NCBI GenBank assembly: GCA_022798855.1
Contig: JAAWNI010000130.1
Coordinates: forward strand, 1 to 6,309
Source: Lawsonibacter sp.
GTDB lineage: Bacteria; Bacillota; Clostridia; Oscillospirales; Oscillospiraceae
Reading direction: 5' to 3'
DNA: 6,309 bases
Shown here piece after piece: positions 1-5,270 of this stretch. Below the pieces are notes generated by a model. It had not been told where the DNA came from. It searched no databases and saw only the letters and a list, made by a program, of their open reading frames with translations. Every line of letters begins with the position of its first letter. The stretch's first letter is position 1. The translations under genes were made by a program, and so were the position numbers.

Positions 1-285
1 GGGGTCGATGCCCGCGTCGGAGCCGGTGGCCCGCTGGTGGATGCCGAAGGCGGTGGGGATGGAGGGGCCGGTGATGTCGGCGTCCAGCACGGCCACCTTC
101 CGGCCCTTTTTGGCCATGGCCGCGGCCAGGGAGGCGGTGACGGTGCTCTTGCCCACGCCGCCCTTGCCGCTGACCACCGCGATGACCCGCTTGACGCTGG
201 ACATGGCGTTGGCGGGGACCCGCAGGTCCCGGGAGGAGCAGTCGGCGGAGCAGCTGGAGCAGTCGTGGGTGCAGTTTTCTGCCAT
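1..285 (-). CDS. mrp: Mrp/NBP35-family P-loop ATPase, N-terminal part (runs off left edge)
   Basis: The first 95 codons are present; the rest lies beyond base 1. ATG is at 285-283, with AAGGAG at 297-302 (11-nt spacing). A Cys cluster opens the protein (C5, C9, C12, C16), followed by the deviant Walker A of the MinD/Mrp/ParA class, KGGVGKST at residues 41-48, and the A' motif LDADITGPSIP at 67-77. GPSIP after the DAD motif is typical of Mrp/NBP35/ApbC proteins, which carry or transfer Fe-S clusters in the cytoplasm, rather than of MinD. The four N-terminal cysteines resemble the NBP35-type N-terminal cluster site, so this form may bind an N-terminal Fe-S cluster as well as the usual C-terminal CxxC, which is outside the window. 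It follows mrdA after 168 bp filled by REP-like hairpins, so it may be a separate transcription unit. The family assignment is firm; the cluster role is inferred. Confidence 0.9.
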   Translation of the reverse strand, partial: MAENCTHDCSSCSADCSSRDLRVPANAMSSVKRVIAVVSGKGGVGKSTVTASLAAAMAKKGRKVAVLDADITGPSIPTAFGIHQRATGSDAGIDP

Positions 286-296
286 AATTGATACAT

Positions 297-302
297 CTCC
301 TT
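297..302 (-). promoter_or_regulatory. Ribosome binding site of the Mrp-like gene
   Basis: AAGGAG on the minus strand, 11 nt before the ATG at 285, a slightly long spacing. It sits between two direct copies of ATAATTGAT (284-292 and 303-311, plus strand), the first of which covers the last two bases of the start codon. Confidence 0.75.
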
Positions 303-320
303 ATAATTGATTGCGGTGCT

Positions 321-447
321 GTAGGGCGTAACGACCTCGGCACGCCGTTCAGGTATGCTTTTGCGATCTGCGGCGCGCCGGGCCGCTGCGCCCTACAAAT
401 TTTATTCTGCCGCGATTTTACAGCGGGCGGCCACAGGCCGCCCCTAC
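321..447. repeat. REP-like hairpin cluster between mrdA and mrp (three hairpins)
   Basis: Three GTAG-plus-hairpin units. Unit A1 at 321-346 (plus strand): GTAG, stem GGCGT/ACGCC. Unit A2 at 372-396 (minus strand): GTAG, stem GGCGC/GCGCC. A1 and A2 face each other, with GTAGGGCG at one end and CGCCCTAC at the other, and share the loop pattern A(A/G)CG(A/G)CC. Unit B at 425-447 (minus strand): GTAG, an 8-bp stem GGGCGGCC/GGCCGCCC and loop TGT. B starts 6 nt after the mrdA stop codon. The linker after B (GCTGTAAAATCG...ATAAAAT) resembles the linker after the hairpin at 2782-2804. The organisation matches REP/REPIN doublets. No good T-run follows the hairpins, so an intrinsic terminator is not supported. 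Confidence 0.8.
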
Positions 448-453
448 AAGGAT

Positions 454-2742
454 TTACCGGATCAGGGTGTTCTCCATGGGGATTTCCTCCCGAGTCTCCT
501 GGGCGGAGAAGTAGTAGCTCAGCACGTCGGCGCAGAGCTGGGACACGTCGCCCCCGCCCTCGCCGTGCTCCACCACCATGGAGACGGCGATCTCCGGGTC
601 GTCGAAGGGGGCGAAGCAGACAAAGACGGAGTGGGCGTTGGAGCTGGTGCCGCCGGTCTGGGCGGTGCCCGTTTTCGCGCCCACCTGGAAGGGCAGGTCC
701 TGGAAGGCCTGGCGGACGGAGCCCTGGGTGGTCAGGGTCAGCATGCCGGCCTTTACGGCGCTGAGGTTCTGGGGCTGGATGTCGATGGTGCCCAGCACCT
801 GGGGCTGGTAGCTGTAGACCACCTGGGTGAAGTCGCTGGATTTCACCTCTTTCAGCAGGTGGGCGGCGTTGCGGGTGCCGCCGTTGACCAGGGTGGCGAT
901 ATAGTTGGCCAGCTGGAGGGGGGTTACCTGGGTGCTCTCCTGGCCGATGGCCACCGACAGGGTATTGCCCTCGTACCAGGTTTGGCCCACCGACTCGGTG
1001 TACTCCCGGCTGGCCATCACGCCCCGGCGCTCGTCCAGCTCCACGCCCGTGCTCTGGCCCAGGCCGAAGCGGGAGGCGTAGTCCACCAGCCGGTCGATGC
1101 GCAGCTGGCGGCCCACGTCAAAGAAAAAGTAGTTGCAGGACACCTCAATGGCCTTGGACACGTTGATCAGGCCGTGCCTGCCCCCAAACTGGCGGTAATA
1201 CCAGCACATGGGGCCGTTGGGGCCGTAGTAGTTGTACTGGCCCTCGGTGAGGATTTTGGTGCTGGGGGTGATGATCTCCTCCTCCAGGCCGGCGATGGCG
1301 GTAATCATCTTAAAGGTGGAGCCGGGGGGGTAGGCCCCCTGGAAGGCCCGGTTGACAAAGGGGGTCAGGGGGTCGTTGCCTTTCTCGGCCAGCTCCGCGC
1401 CGTAGTTGGACAGGTCGAAGGTGGGGTAGGAAGCGGCGGTGAGGACCTCGGCGTTTTTCACGTCCAGGACCACGCAGGCGGCCCCCTCCGCCCCGGCCTC
1501 CTGGCGCTGTGGCATGGCCTCGGCGAAGAGGTTCTCCACATAGGCCTGGAGCCCGATGTCCAGGGTGAGCATCACGTTGCCCCCCGGCTTGGGCTCGGAC
1601 TGCCATGTCTCTGAAACGATCTTCCCCTTGGTGTTCCGCTCCACCGCCTTCACCCCGGAGGAGCCACGGAGGTAGGGCTCGAAGGCCTGCTCCGCCCCGC
1701 CCCGGCCCACGGTGTCGTTCATCTGGTAGTCGCCCACCCCGTCCCCGTCCAGGTCCAGGTTGGTGTAGTACTCCACCTCCTCGGCGTAGATGGGGGTCAC
1801 CCGGCCCAGCAGGTGGGCGGCGTATTTGGTGTGGTACTGGCGGACGGTGGTGGCCTCCACCACCACCCCGGGCAGGCCCTGCTCCTTCACCCGGGAAATA
1901 AAGTCGATGTCCACGTCGGAGGCGAAGACATACTCGTTGGCCATATACACCTCCTGGGAGCGGAGGTACAGCTCGTAGAGCACCCCCGCCGCCGCCCGGG
2001 CGTCCGAGGGGGGCATGTCGCCGATGTTCAGCTCAGGGACGGATTCCCCGGCCTTCTCCGCCGCCTTTTTGTCCACCGCCCCCCCGCCCTGGAGCTTGAA
2101 GCTGGCGCACATCATCCCCAGCAGCTGCCGGGCGTTGGGCAGGGGCCGGGGGCCCTCCTCCTGCTTGGGGGCCTCCTCCTTCTGCCCGCCCTTGAGGAAA
2201 GCCTTGAGCTTGTCCATCAGGCTGGGCTCCTTGGCCGGGGCGGACTCCCCCGCCGGCTCCGGGTCCTGGGTGGGGTCGTCGATCCAGCCCATCTTGACCG
2301 ACAGCCGGCCCAGCCGGGTGAGGGTCTTCACCAGGTTCCCCTCATCGTCCAGCTGGGCCGCGTAGAAGGGGTCGCTGGTGGTGAAGGTGAAGGGCTCGGT
2401 TTTGCTGATGGGCAGATTGTCGGTCCACTCCACCCCCTCCGCCTGGGCGCAGCGGATCAGGGCCAGGATGGTGTCGTTGCGGGCGTCCTCCATAAGGCTG
2501 GTGTCCAGCGACACCTGGTAGATGACCCGGTTGGACACCAGCACCTGGCCGTTCCGGTCCAGAATCTGGCCCCGGCTGGCCTCCACGGTCTGAGTCTCCG
2601 CGATTTTCAGCTGTGTCTTCTCAAGGTAGACGTCGCCGTTGTTGATTTGCAGGTCGTACAGGGTGGCGCCCATGGCGGTGACCATCAGGGCCAGCAGCAG
2701 CGCCATGGCCCAGACCCGGCGGTGGAATTGTTTGATGTTCAT
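454..2742 (-). CDS. mrdA: Penicillin-binding protein 2, elongasome transpeptidase
   Basis: A 762-residue class B PBP that cross-links peptidoglycan at the outer face of the membrane during cell elongation. An N-terminal membrane anchor spans roughly residues 10-32, followed by the class B PBP motif RGQILDRNG at 57-65. The catalytic domain carries STFK (S475 nucleophile, K478), SCN (535-537) and KTGT (690-693). The start at 2742 is preceded by AAGGAG at 2749-2754 (6 nt). The frame stays open to 2844, but that extension reads through a REP hairpin and lacks the membrane anchor at its start, so it is rejected. Residues about 155-205 form a Pro/Glu/Lys-rich insert, and residues 330-338 read DLDGDGVGD, a calcium-loop-like motif in the non-catalytic domain. 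The length is above E. coli PBP2 (about 630) but reasonable for clostridia. It lies downstream of mreC and mreD, consistent with the MreC-PBP2 activation partnership. A sporulation PBP (SpoVD-like) is less likely, because no PASTA domain is seen and the neighbours are mre genes. Confidence 0.95.
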   Translation of the reverse strand: MNIKQFHRRVWAMALLLALMVTAMGATLYDLQINNGDVYLEKTQLKIAETQTVEASRGQILDRNGQVLVSNRVIYQVSLDTSLMEDARNDTILALIRCAQAEGVEWTDNLPISKTEPFTFTTSDPFYAAQLDDEGNLVKTLTRLGRLSVKMGWIDDPTQDPEPAGESAPAKEPSLMDKLKAFLKGGQKEEAPKQEEGPRPLPNARQLLGMMCASFKLQGGGAVDKKAAEKAGESVPELNIGDMPPSDARAAAGVLYELYLRSQEVYMANEYVFASDVDIDFISRVKEQGLPGVVVEATTVRQYHTKYAAHLLGRVTPIYAEEVEYYTNLDLDGDGVGDYQMNDTVGRGGAEQAFEPYLRGSSGVKAVERNTKGKIVSETWQSEPKPGGNVMLTLDIGLQAYVENLFAEAMPQRQEAGAEGAACVVLDVKNAEVLTAASYPTFDLSNYGAELAEKGNDPLTPFVNRAFQGAYPPGSTFKMITAIAGLEEEIITPSTKILTEGQYNYYGPNGPMCWYYRQFGGRHGLINVSKAIEVSCNYFFFDVGRQLRIDRLVDYASRFGLGQSTGVELDERRGVMASREYTESVGQTWYEGNTLSVAIGQESTQVTPLQLANYIATLVNGGTRNAAHLLKEVKSSDFTQVVYSYQPQVLGTIDIQPQNLSAVKAGMLTLTTQGSVRQAFQDLPFQVGAKTGTAQTGGTSSNAHSVFVCFAPFDDPEIAVSMVVEHGEGGGDVSQLCADVLSYYFSAQETREEIPMENTLIR
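2128..2280 (-). other. Pro/Glu/Lys-rich linker insert within PBP2
   Basis: Encodes about residues 155-205 of PBP2. It is rich in P, E, K and G, with the repeated flavour of APAKEPS and APKQEEGPRP around a short amphipathic stretch (LMDKLKAFLKGG). It interrupts the N-terminal pedestal domain and is probably disordered and extracytoplasmic. This is a compositional observation only. Confidence 0.55.
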
Positions 2743-2748
2743 AGGGTT

Positions 2749-2754
2749 CTCCTT
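2749..2754 (-). promoter_or_regulatory. Ribosome binding site fixing the mrdA start
   Basis: AAGGAG on the minus strand, 6 nt before the ATG at 2742. It decides the start against the longer open frame that reaches 2844 through the REP element. Confidence 0.85.
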
Positions 2755-2781
2755 CGTGTGGGGCAAAGCAAAGATGGCTGC

Positions 2782-2857
2782 GTAGGGGCGGACATTGTCC
2801 GCCCGCTGTAATTCGGCGGATTTCCATAAAATGCGGACGCGCAATGCGCGCCCCTAC
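2782..2857. repeat. REP-like inverted doublet between mreD and mrdA
   Basis: A 76-bp unit running GTAGGGGCG...CGCCCCTAC. Left hairpin at 2782-2804 (plus): GTAG, stem GGGCGGAC/GTCCGCCC, loop ATT. Right hairpin at 2835-2857 (minus): GTAG, stem GGGCGCGC/GCGCGTCC with one G-T pair, loop ATT. The left hairpin is identical over 23 nt to the one at 5748-5770 on the opposite strand. The unit fills most of the 119-bp gap; the right hairpin begins 4 nt past the mreD stop, and the left one ends 27 nt upstream of the mrdA ribosome binding site. The architecture is that of a REPIN, two REPs in inverted orientation. Confidence 0.85.
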
Positions 2858-2861
2858 AGGC

Positions 2862-3374
2862 CTACGCCAGCCGGTTCCCGCCTACCTTGTGGTAGATGGC
2901 CCGGAAGAGAAGCCACACAGGGGGGGTCCAGGCCAGGGACCAGAGGAATTCGGGCGCGGCCACCTGGAGCAGGTCGGACAGGCTGGCGGCGTTGATAAAC
3001 AGCCGCTGGGCCACCCGGAGCAGGTCCAGCAGGCCCAGCACCCCGGCGGAGCAGAGCAGACAGCCCAGAAAGGACTGGCTCAGGGCGTACTGGGACACAG
3101 CCCCCATGGCCATCCCGGCCAGAGCCAGAAAGAACACCTGGCCCCCAAAGCCGCCGGGGTAGGCCAGCTCCCACAGCAGGCCCACCGCCAGCCCGAAGCC
3201 GGTGCCGGAGTAGGCCCCCTCCAGCACTGCCACCGCCGCCACCGCCAGGGGCAGCAGCATGGGCACGGTGCCCCACAGGGGCATGCGGGGGAGGATGTAG
3301 GCGTCCAGCAGCCAGATGGGCAGCAGCCCCAGGGCGTAGACAGTCCATTTGCGGATGAAATCCCGTCGGGTCAT
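2862..3374 (-). CDS. mreD: Rod shape-determining membrane protein MreD
   Basis: A 170-residue, very hydrophobic protein with about five membrane segments: roughly residues 12-30, 35-55, 58-85, 86-110 and 150-162, with the interfacial stretch DLLRVAQRLFINA between. Size and topology fit MreD, the integral membrane member of the elongasome that binds MreC. ATG is at 3374 with AAGGAG at 3384-3389 (9 nt); the stop is at 2862-2864. MreD is poorly conserved, so the assignment rests on size, hydropathy and its position between mreC and mrdA more than on motifs. A frame overlapping on the same strand (2854-3504) is a shadow. The upstream gap to mreC (139 bp) and the downstream gap to mrdA are both occupied by REP-like doublets that could affect relative expression within the cluster. 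Confidence 0.88.
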   Translation of the reverse strand: MTRRDFIRKWTVYALGLLPIWLLDAYILPRMPLWGTVPMLLPLAVAAVAVLEGAYSGTGFGLAVGLLWELAYPGGFGGQVFFLALAGMAMGAVSQYALSQSFLGCLLCSAGVLGLLDLLRVAQRLFINAASLSDLLQVAAPEFLWSLAWTPPVWLLFRAIYHKVGGNRLA

Positions 3375-3383
3375 GGCAAAGCG

Positions 3384-3389
3384 CTCCTT
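3384..3389 (-). promoter_or_regulatory. Ribosome binding site of mreD
   Basis: AAGGAG on the minus strand, 9 nt before the ATG at 3374. It lies 7 nt from the edge of the REP hairpin at 3397-3420, so folding of that hairpin would stand directly upstream of the initiation region. Confidence 0.8.
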
Positions 3390-3396
3390 GCTCGGC

Positions 3397-3517
3397 GTAG
3401 GGCCACGACTTGTCGTGGCCGCCTATACCGGAATACGGCGTTGGCGTTGCGCCGTGGTTATGGCGGCGGGCCGTGGTTTTGGCGGTAGGATGCGGACACG
3501 GCAAGCCGTGTCCCTAC
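3397..3517. repeat. REP-like inverted doublet between mreC and mreD, overlapping the mreC stop
   Basis: A 121-bp unit with GTAGGG at one end and CCCTAC at the other. Left hairpin at 3397-3420 (plus): GTAG, 9-bp stem GGCCACGAC/GTCGTGGCC, loop TT. Right hairpin at 3494-3517 (minus): GTAG, 9-bp stem GGACACGGC/GCCGTGTCC, loop TT. The GTAG of the right hairpin contains the mreC stop codon TAG (3516-3514). The interior carries a near-perfect 16-nt direct repeat, GCCGTGGTT(A/T)TGGCGG, at 3451-3466 and 3470-3485. These stems form a separate sequence class from the GGGCGGAC-type hairpins but share the same foot and layout. Confidence 0.82.
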
Positions 3518-4356
3518 TCCACGATCTCAAAATCCTTGATGACGAACACCTTGATGAGCGCGTCCAGGTCCACGGCGGGCTTCACCACGGCGTAGCGGGT
3601 CTGGCCGGAGGGGTCGGTAAAGACGCCCTCCACCTGGCCCACCACCAATCCGGAGGGGAAGACCTCCCCCCGGCCGGAGGTAAGCACCTCGTCGCCTGAG
3701 ACGAGCTGGGCCCCCTCGGGCAGGTAGTTCAGCTTCAGCCGGTCCTGGTTCATCAGGGAGAAGTCCCCCTCCAGCACCCCGGCGCTGTAGGTGCGGTTGA
3801 CGATGCCGCCCATCTGGGTGTCGGTGTTGATGATGGTGGACACAGTGGACCAGTTGAGCCCCGTCTTGGACACCACCCCAACCAGCACGCCCATCTCGGT
3901 GACCACGCAGTCCCCCGCCTGGATGCCGCTGGAGGAGCCCTTGCTCAGGGTCAGGGTGGACTCCCAGTTGGAGGTGGACCGGGCGGTGACCCGGGCGCCC
4001 TCAAAGACGAAGTCCCGCCGCCGGGCCTGGAGGTTCAGCAGCTCCCGGAGCTGTTCGTTCTCCCGGCTGGCCTCCTCGCCCTCACGGACCTGCTCCTCCA
4101 GCTCACCCACCCGGACCCGGAGGCCGTTCAGCTCCTGCTCCAGCTCGCCGTAGTGGAAGATATAGGTATAGACCCCCTCCACCCAGTCGGCGGCGGCGGT
4201 GACGCCCCCCCGCAGGGGGCTGACGATGGTGTTGGTGAGGTTGGACAGGGGGTCGGCCTGGCCGCCCATGACAACGGAGAGGACCCCGATGAGGATGGAC
4301 AGCAGCAGGGCGATCACCAACAGCAGTATTCCGTTTTGCCGGAGGAAATCCTTCAC
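3514..4356 (-). CDS. mreC: Rod shape-determining protein MreC
   Basis: A 280-residue elongasome scaffold. It has a short cytoplasmic N-terminus, one membrane span (about residues 9-30), a coiled coil rich in E, L and R (about 66-110), then a beta-rich extracellular domain. Family hallmarks are NWESTLTLSKGSSSGI (130-145) and SGRGEVFPSGLVVGQV (227-242). MreC bridges MreD and PBP2 and activates PBP2. The start chosen is GTG at 4356, which overlaps the maf stop as GTGA and has AAGGAG at 4365-4370 (8 nt). The open frame extends to 4797, but the added part is low-complexity Arg/Gly/Pro sequence lying in antiphase inside maf and is not real. The stop TAG at 3516-3514 is supplied by the foot of a REP hairpin. 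mreB, usually directly upstream, is absent here. Confidence 0.95.
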   Translation of the reverse strand: MKDFLRQNGILLLVIALLLSILIGVLSVVMGGQADPLSNLTNTIVSPLRGGVTAAADWVEGVYTYIFHYGELEQELNGLRVRVGELEEQVREGEEASRENEQLRELLNLQARRRDFVFEGARVTARSTSNWESTLTLSKGSSSGIQAGDCVVTEMGVLVGVVSKTGLNWSTVSTIINTDTQMGGIVNRTYSAGVLEGDFSLMNQDRLKLNYLPEGAQLVSGDEVLTSGRGEVFPSGLVVGQVEGVFTDPSGQTRYAVVKPAVDLDALIKVFVIKDFEIVE

Positions 4357-4952
4357 TTCACAAACTCCTTCTCCGCCGCCAGGGCCAGGGGGTCGACGCC
4401 AAAGCTTTTCAATATCCGGCCCAGCCGGCACACCGGCAGGCCCATCACGTTGTAGTAGTCGCCCGTAATGCCCTCCACCAGCAGGGAGCCATAGCCCTGG
4501 ATGCCGTAGGCCCCGGCCTTGTCCATAGGCTCGCCGGTGGCCGTGTAGCGGGCGATGTCCTCCGCCGCCAGGGGGCGGAACCGGACCGGGGTGGCCTCGT
4601 GCTCCGTTACCGCCCTCCCGCCCTGGCGGACGGTGACCCCGGAGTAGACCACGTGCTCCCGGCCGGACAGCTCCGCCAGCATTTGGACGGCTTCCTCCCC
4701 GCTCCGGGGCTTGCCCAGTATCCGGCCGTCGATGGACACCACTGTGTCGGCGGCGATGACCAGTGCGCCAGGGTAGGCGGCCGCAACCTCGGCGCACTTG
4801 CGCCGGGACAGCTCCTCCACCAGCTCCCCGGGGGAAAGGCCGGGGCGGGCCGCCTCCTCCCCCTGCGCCGGGATGACCTCAAATTCCTGAATCCCCATCC
4901 GCTCCAGCAGCTCCCGCCGCCGGGGGGATTGGGAAGCGAGTATGATTTTCAT
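4353..4952 (-). CDS. maf: Maf/YhdE-type nucleoside triphosphate pyrophosphatase
   Basis: A 199-residue cytoplasmic enzyme of the Maf (HAM1-like) fold that hydrolyses non-canonical or excess nucleotides to monophosphate and pyrophosphate. Conserved elements are the substrate loop ASQSPRRREL (6-15), AADTVVSIDGRILGKP (67-82, with D69 as the expected catalytic base and K81), EPMDKAGAYGIQG (141-153) and GDYYNVMGLPV (164-174). The DKAGAYGIQG form is characteristic of the YhdE subgroup (dTTP/UTP pyrophosphatase) rather than the YceF subgroup; this subgroup call is from motif knowledge. The start ATG at 4952 overlaps the stop of the XRE gene as ATGA, with GAGGTG just upstream. The stop overlaps mreC as GTGA, so XRE, maf and mreC are very likely translated from one message. 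Maf has been linked to septum inhibition in Bacillus and commonly lies beside mre genes. Confidence 0.95.
   Translation of the reverse strand: MKIILASQSPRRRELLERMGIQEFEVIPAQGEEAARPGLSPGELVEELSRRKCAEVAAAYPGALVIAADTVVSIDGRILGKPRSGEEAVQMLAELSGREHVVYSGVTVRQGGRAVTEHEATPVRFRPLAAEDIARYTATGEPMDKAGAYGIQGYGSLLVEGITGDYYNVMGLPVCRLGRILKSFGVDPLALAAEKEFVK
4365..4370 (-). promoter_or_regulatory. Ribosome binding site of mreC inside the maf 3' end
   Basis: AAGGAG on the minus strand, 8 nt before the GTG at 4356. It lies within the last codons of maf (Glu-Lys-Glu) and supports a non-ATG start coupled to maf termination. Confidence 0.82.
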
Positions 4953-5191
4953 AGCTTCACCTCATAGTTCGGTTTCGGGTCGTCGGTGAGGCCCAGCAGA
5001 TAGTCGGCGGAAACCCCGTAGTGTTCGCAGATCAAGGCGATGCGCTCGGCGGAGGTGGTGCGGTTGCCCCGCTCTATCTCACTGACCTGGTTTTTTTTAA
5101 TGCCAAGCTGGTTCGCAAGGACGGCTTGTGTTTCGCCAGAAGCCTTCCGCAATTCAGAGATACGCTGGCCAAATAATTCTTTTGAAAACAT
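4949..5191 (-). CDS. XRE-family HTH transcriptional regulator
   Basis: An 80-residue protein that is almost entirely one Cro/C1-type helix-turn-helix domain (about residues 6-66): GQRISELRKASGETQAVLAN, then QLGIKKNQVSEIERGNRTTS as the turn and recognition helix, then the family ending VSADYLLGLTDDP. No effector or protease domain is present, so it should act as a simple dimeric DNA-binding repressor. The start is ATG at 5191 with AAGGAG at 5198-5203 (6 nt); the longer frame to 5554 is antisense to the neighbouring gene and is rejected. It is divergent from the small gene at 5271-5525 and overlaps maf by ATGA, so it heads the maf-mre message. Base composition is clearly lower in GC than maf or mreC, which suggests a separate origin. 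Two palindromes in the divergent region (5209-5225, 5240-5250) are candidate operators. Its regulatory targets are inferred. Confidence 0.9.
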   Translation of the reverse strand: MFSKELFGQRISELRKASGETQAVLANQLGIKKNQVSEIERGNRTTSAERIALICEHYGVSADYLLGLTDDPKPNYEVKL

Positions 5192-5201
5192 AAAACGCTC
5201 C

Positions 5202-5230
5202 TTGACAAAACCACTATAAATGGTTATAAT
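5202..5230 (+). promoter_or_regulatory. Consensus sigma-A promoter of the DUF6809-like gene
   Basis: A perfect -35 TTGACA (5202-5207), 17-bp spacer and perfect -10 TATAAT (5225-5230). Transcription would start near 5236-5238 and give a leader of about 34 nt before the ATG at 5271. The -35 box overlaps the ribosome binding site of the divergent XRE gene. Full consensus in both boxes is unusual and suits a strong promoter held by a repressor. Confidence 0.88.
5209..5225. promoter_or_regulatory. Candidate XRE operator (17-bp imperfect palindrome)
   Basis: AACCACTATAAATGGTT has arms AACCA/TGGTT, with 6 of 8 base pairs symmetrical around the centre. It occupies almost exactly the spacer between the -35 and -10 boxes of the plus-strand promoter, and covers the region just downstream of the minus-strand -10. 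A related sequence beginning ACCACTA occurs at 5238-5250 and contains the perfect small palindrome CACT-AAA-AGTG (5240-5250), which overlaps the minus-strand -35. Assignment to the XRE protein is by proximity only. Confidence 0.5.
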
Positions 5231-5252
5231 GAAGGGGACCACTAAAAGTGAA
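5223..5252 (-). promoter_or_regulatory. Candidate promoter of the XRE-maf-mre operon
   Basis: On the minus strand TTCACT (5252-5247, 4 of 6 consensus) and TATAAC (5228-5223, 5 of 6) are separated by 18 bp. Transcription would start near 5216, giving a leader of about 25 nt to the ATG at 5191 with a good ribosome binding site. The -10 box overlaps the -10 box of the plus-strand promoter, so the two promoters would compete for polymerase. It is weaker in match than the plus-strand promoter. Confidence 0.5.
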
Positions 5253-5270
5253 CAGAGGAGAGAAGACAGG

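Noticed and set aside
321..396. Possible intrinsic terminator formed by the facing A1/A2 hairpins
   Set aside because: The only T-rich tract (AAATTTTATT after 396) is on the plus strand, where no gene is ending; on the minus strand no T-run follows.
355..1614. Long plus-strand open frame (419 codons) opposite mrdA
   Set aside because: It is a high-GC shadow of mrdA: rich in Gly, Ala and Val with no domain, no good ribosome binding site, and it starts inside a REP hairpin cluster.
1813..2811. Long plus-strand open frame (332 codons) opposite the mrdA 5' half
   Set aside because: Composition is that of an antisense shadow (Leu/Gly/His/Gln-rich), it overlaps the well-supported PBP2 gene fully, and it has no recognisable motif.
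2743..2844. N-terminal extension of PBP2 to an ATG at 2844
   Set aside because: The extra 34 codons read through a REP hairpin; the ATG at 2742 has an ideal ribosome binding site and places the membrane anchor correctly.
4357..4797. N-terminal extension of MreC
   Set aside because: The added residues are Arg/Gly/Pro-rich and lie out of phase within maf; the GTG at 4356 with AAGGAG gives a normal MreC N-terminus.
5220..5270. Earlier in-frame ATG (5220) for the DUF6809-like gene
   Set aside because: It lies upstream of the expected transcription start, next to the -10 box, and has no ribosome binding site.
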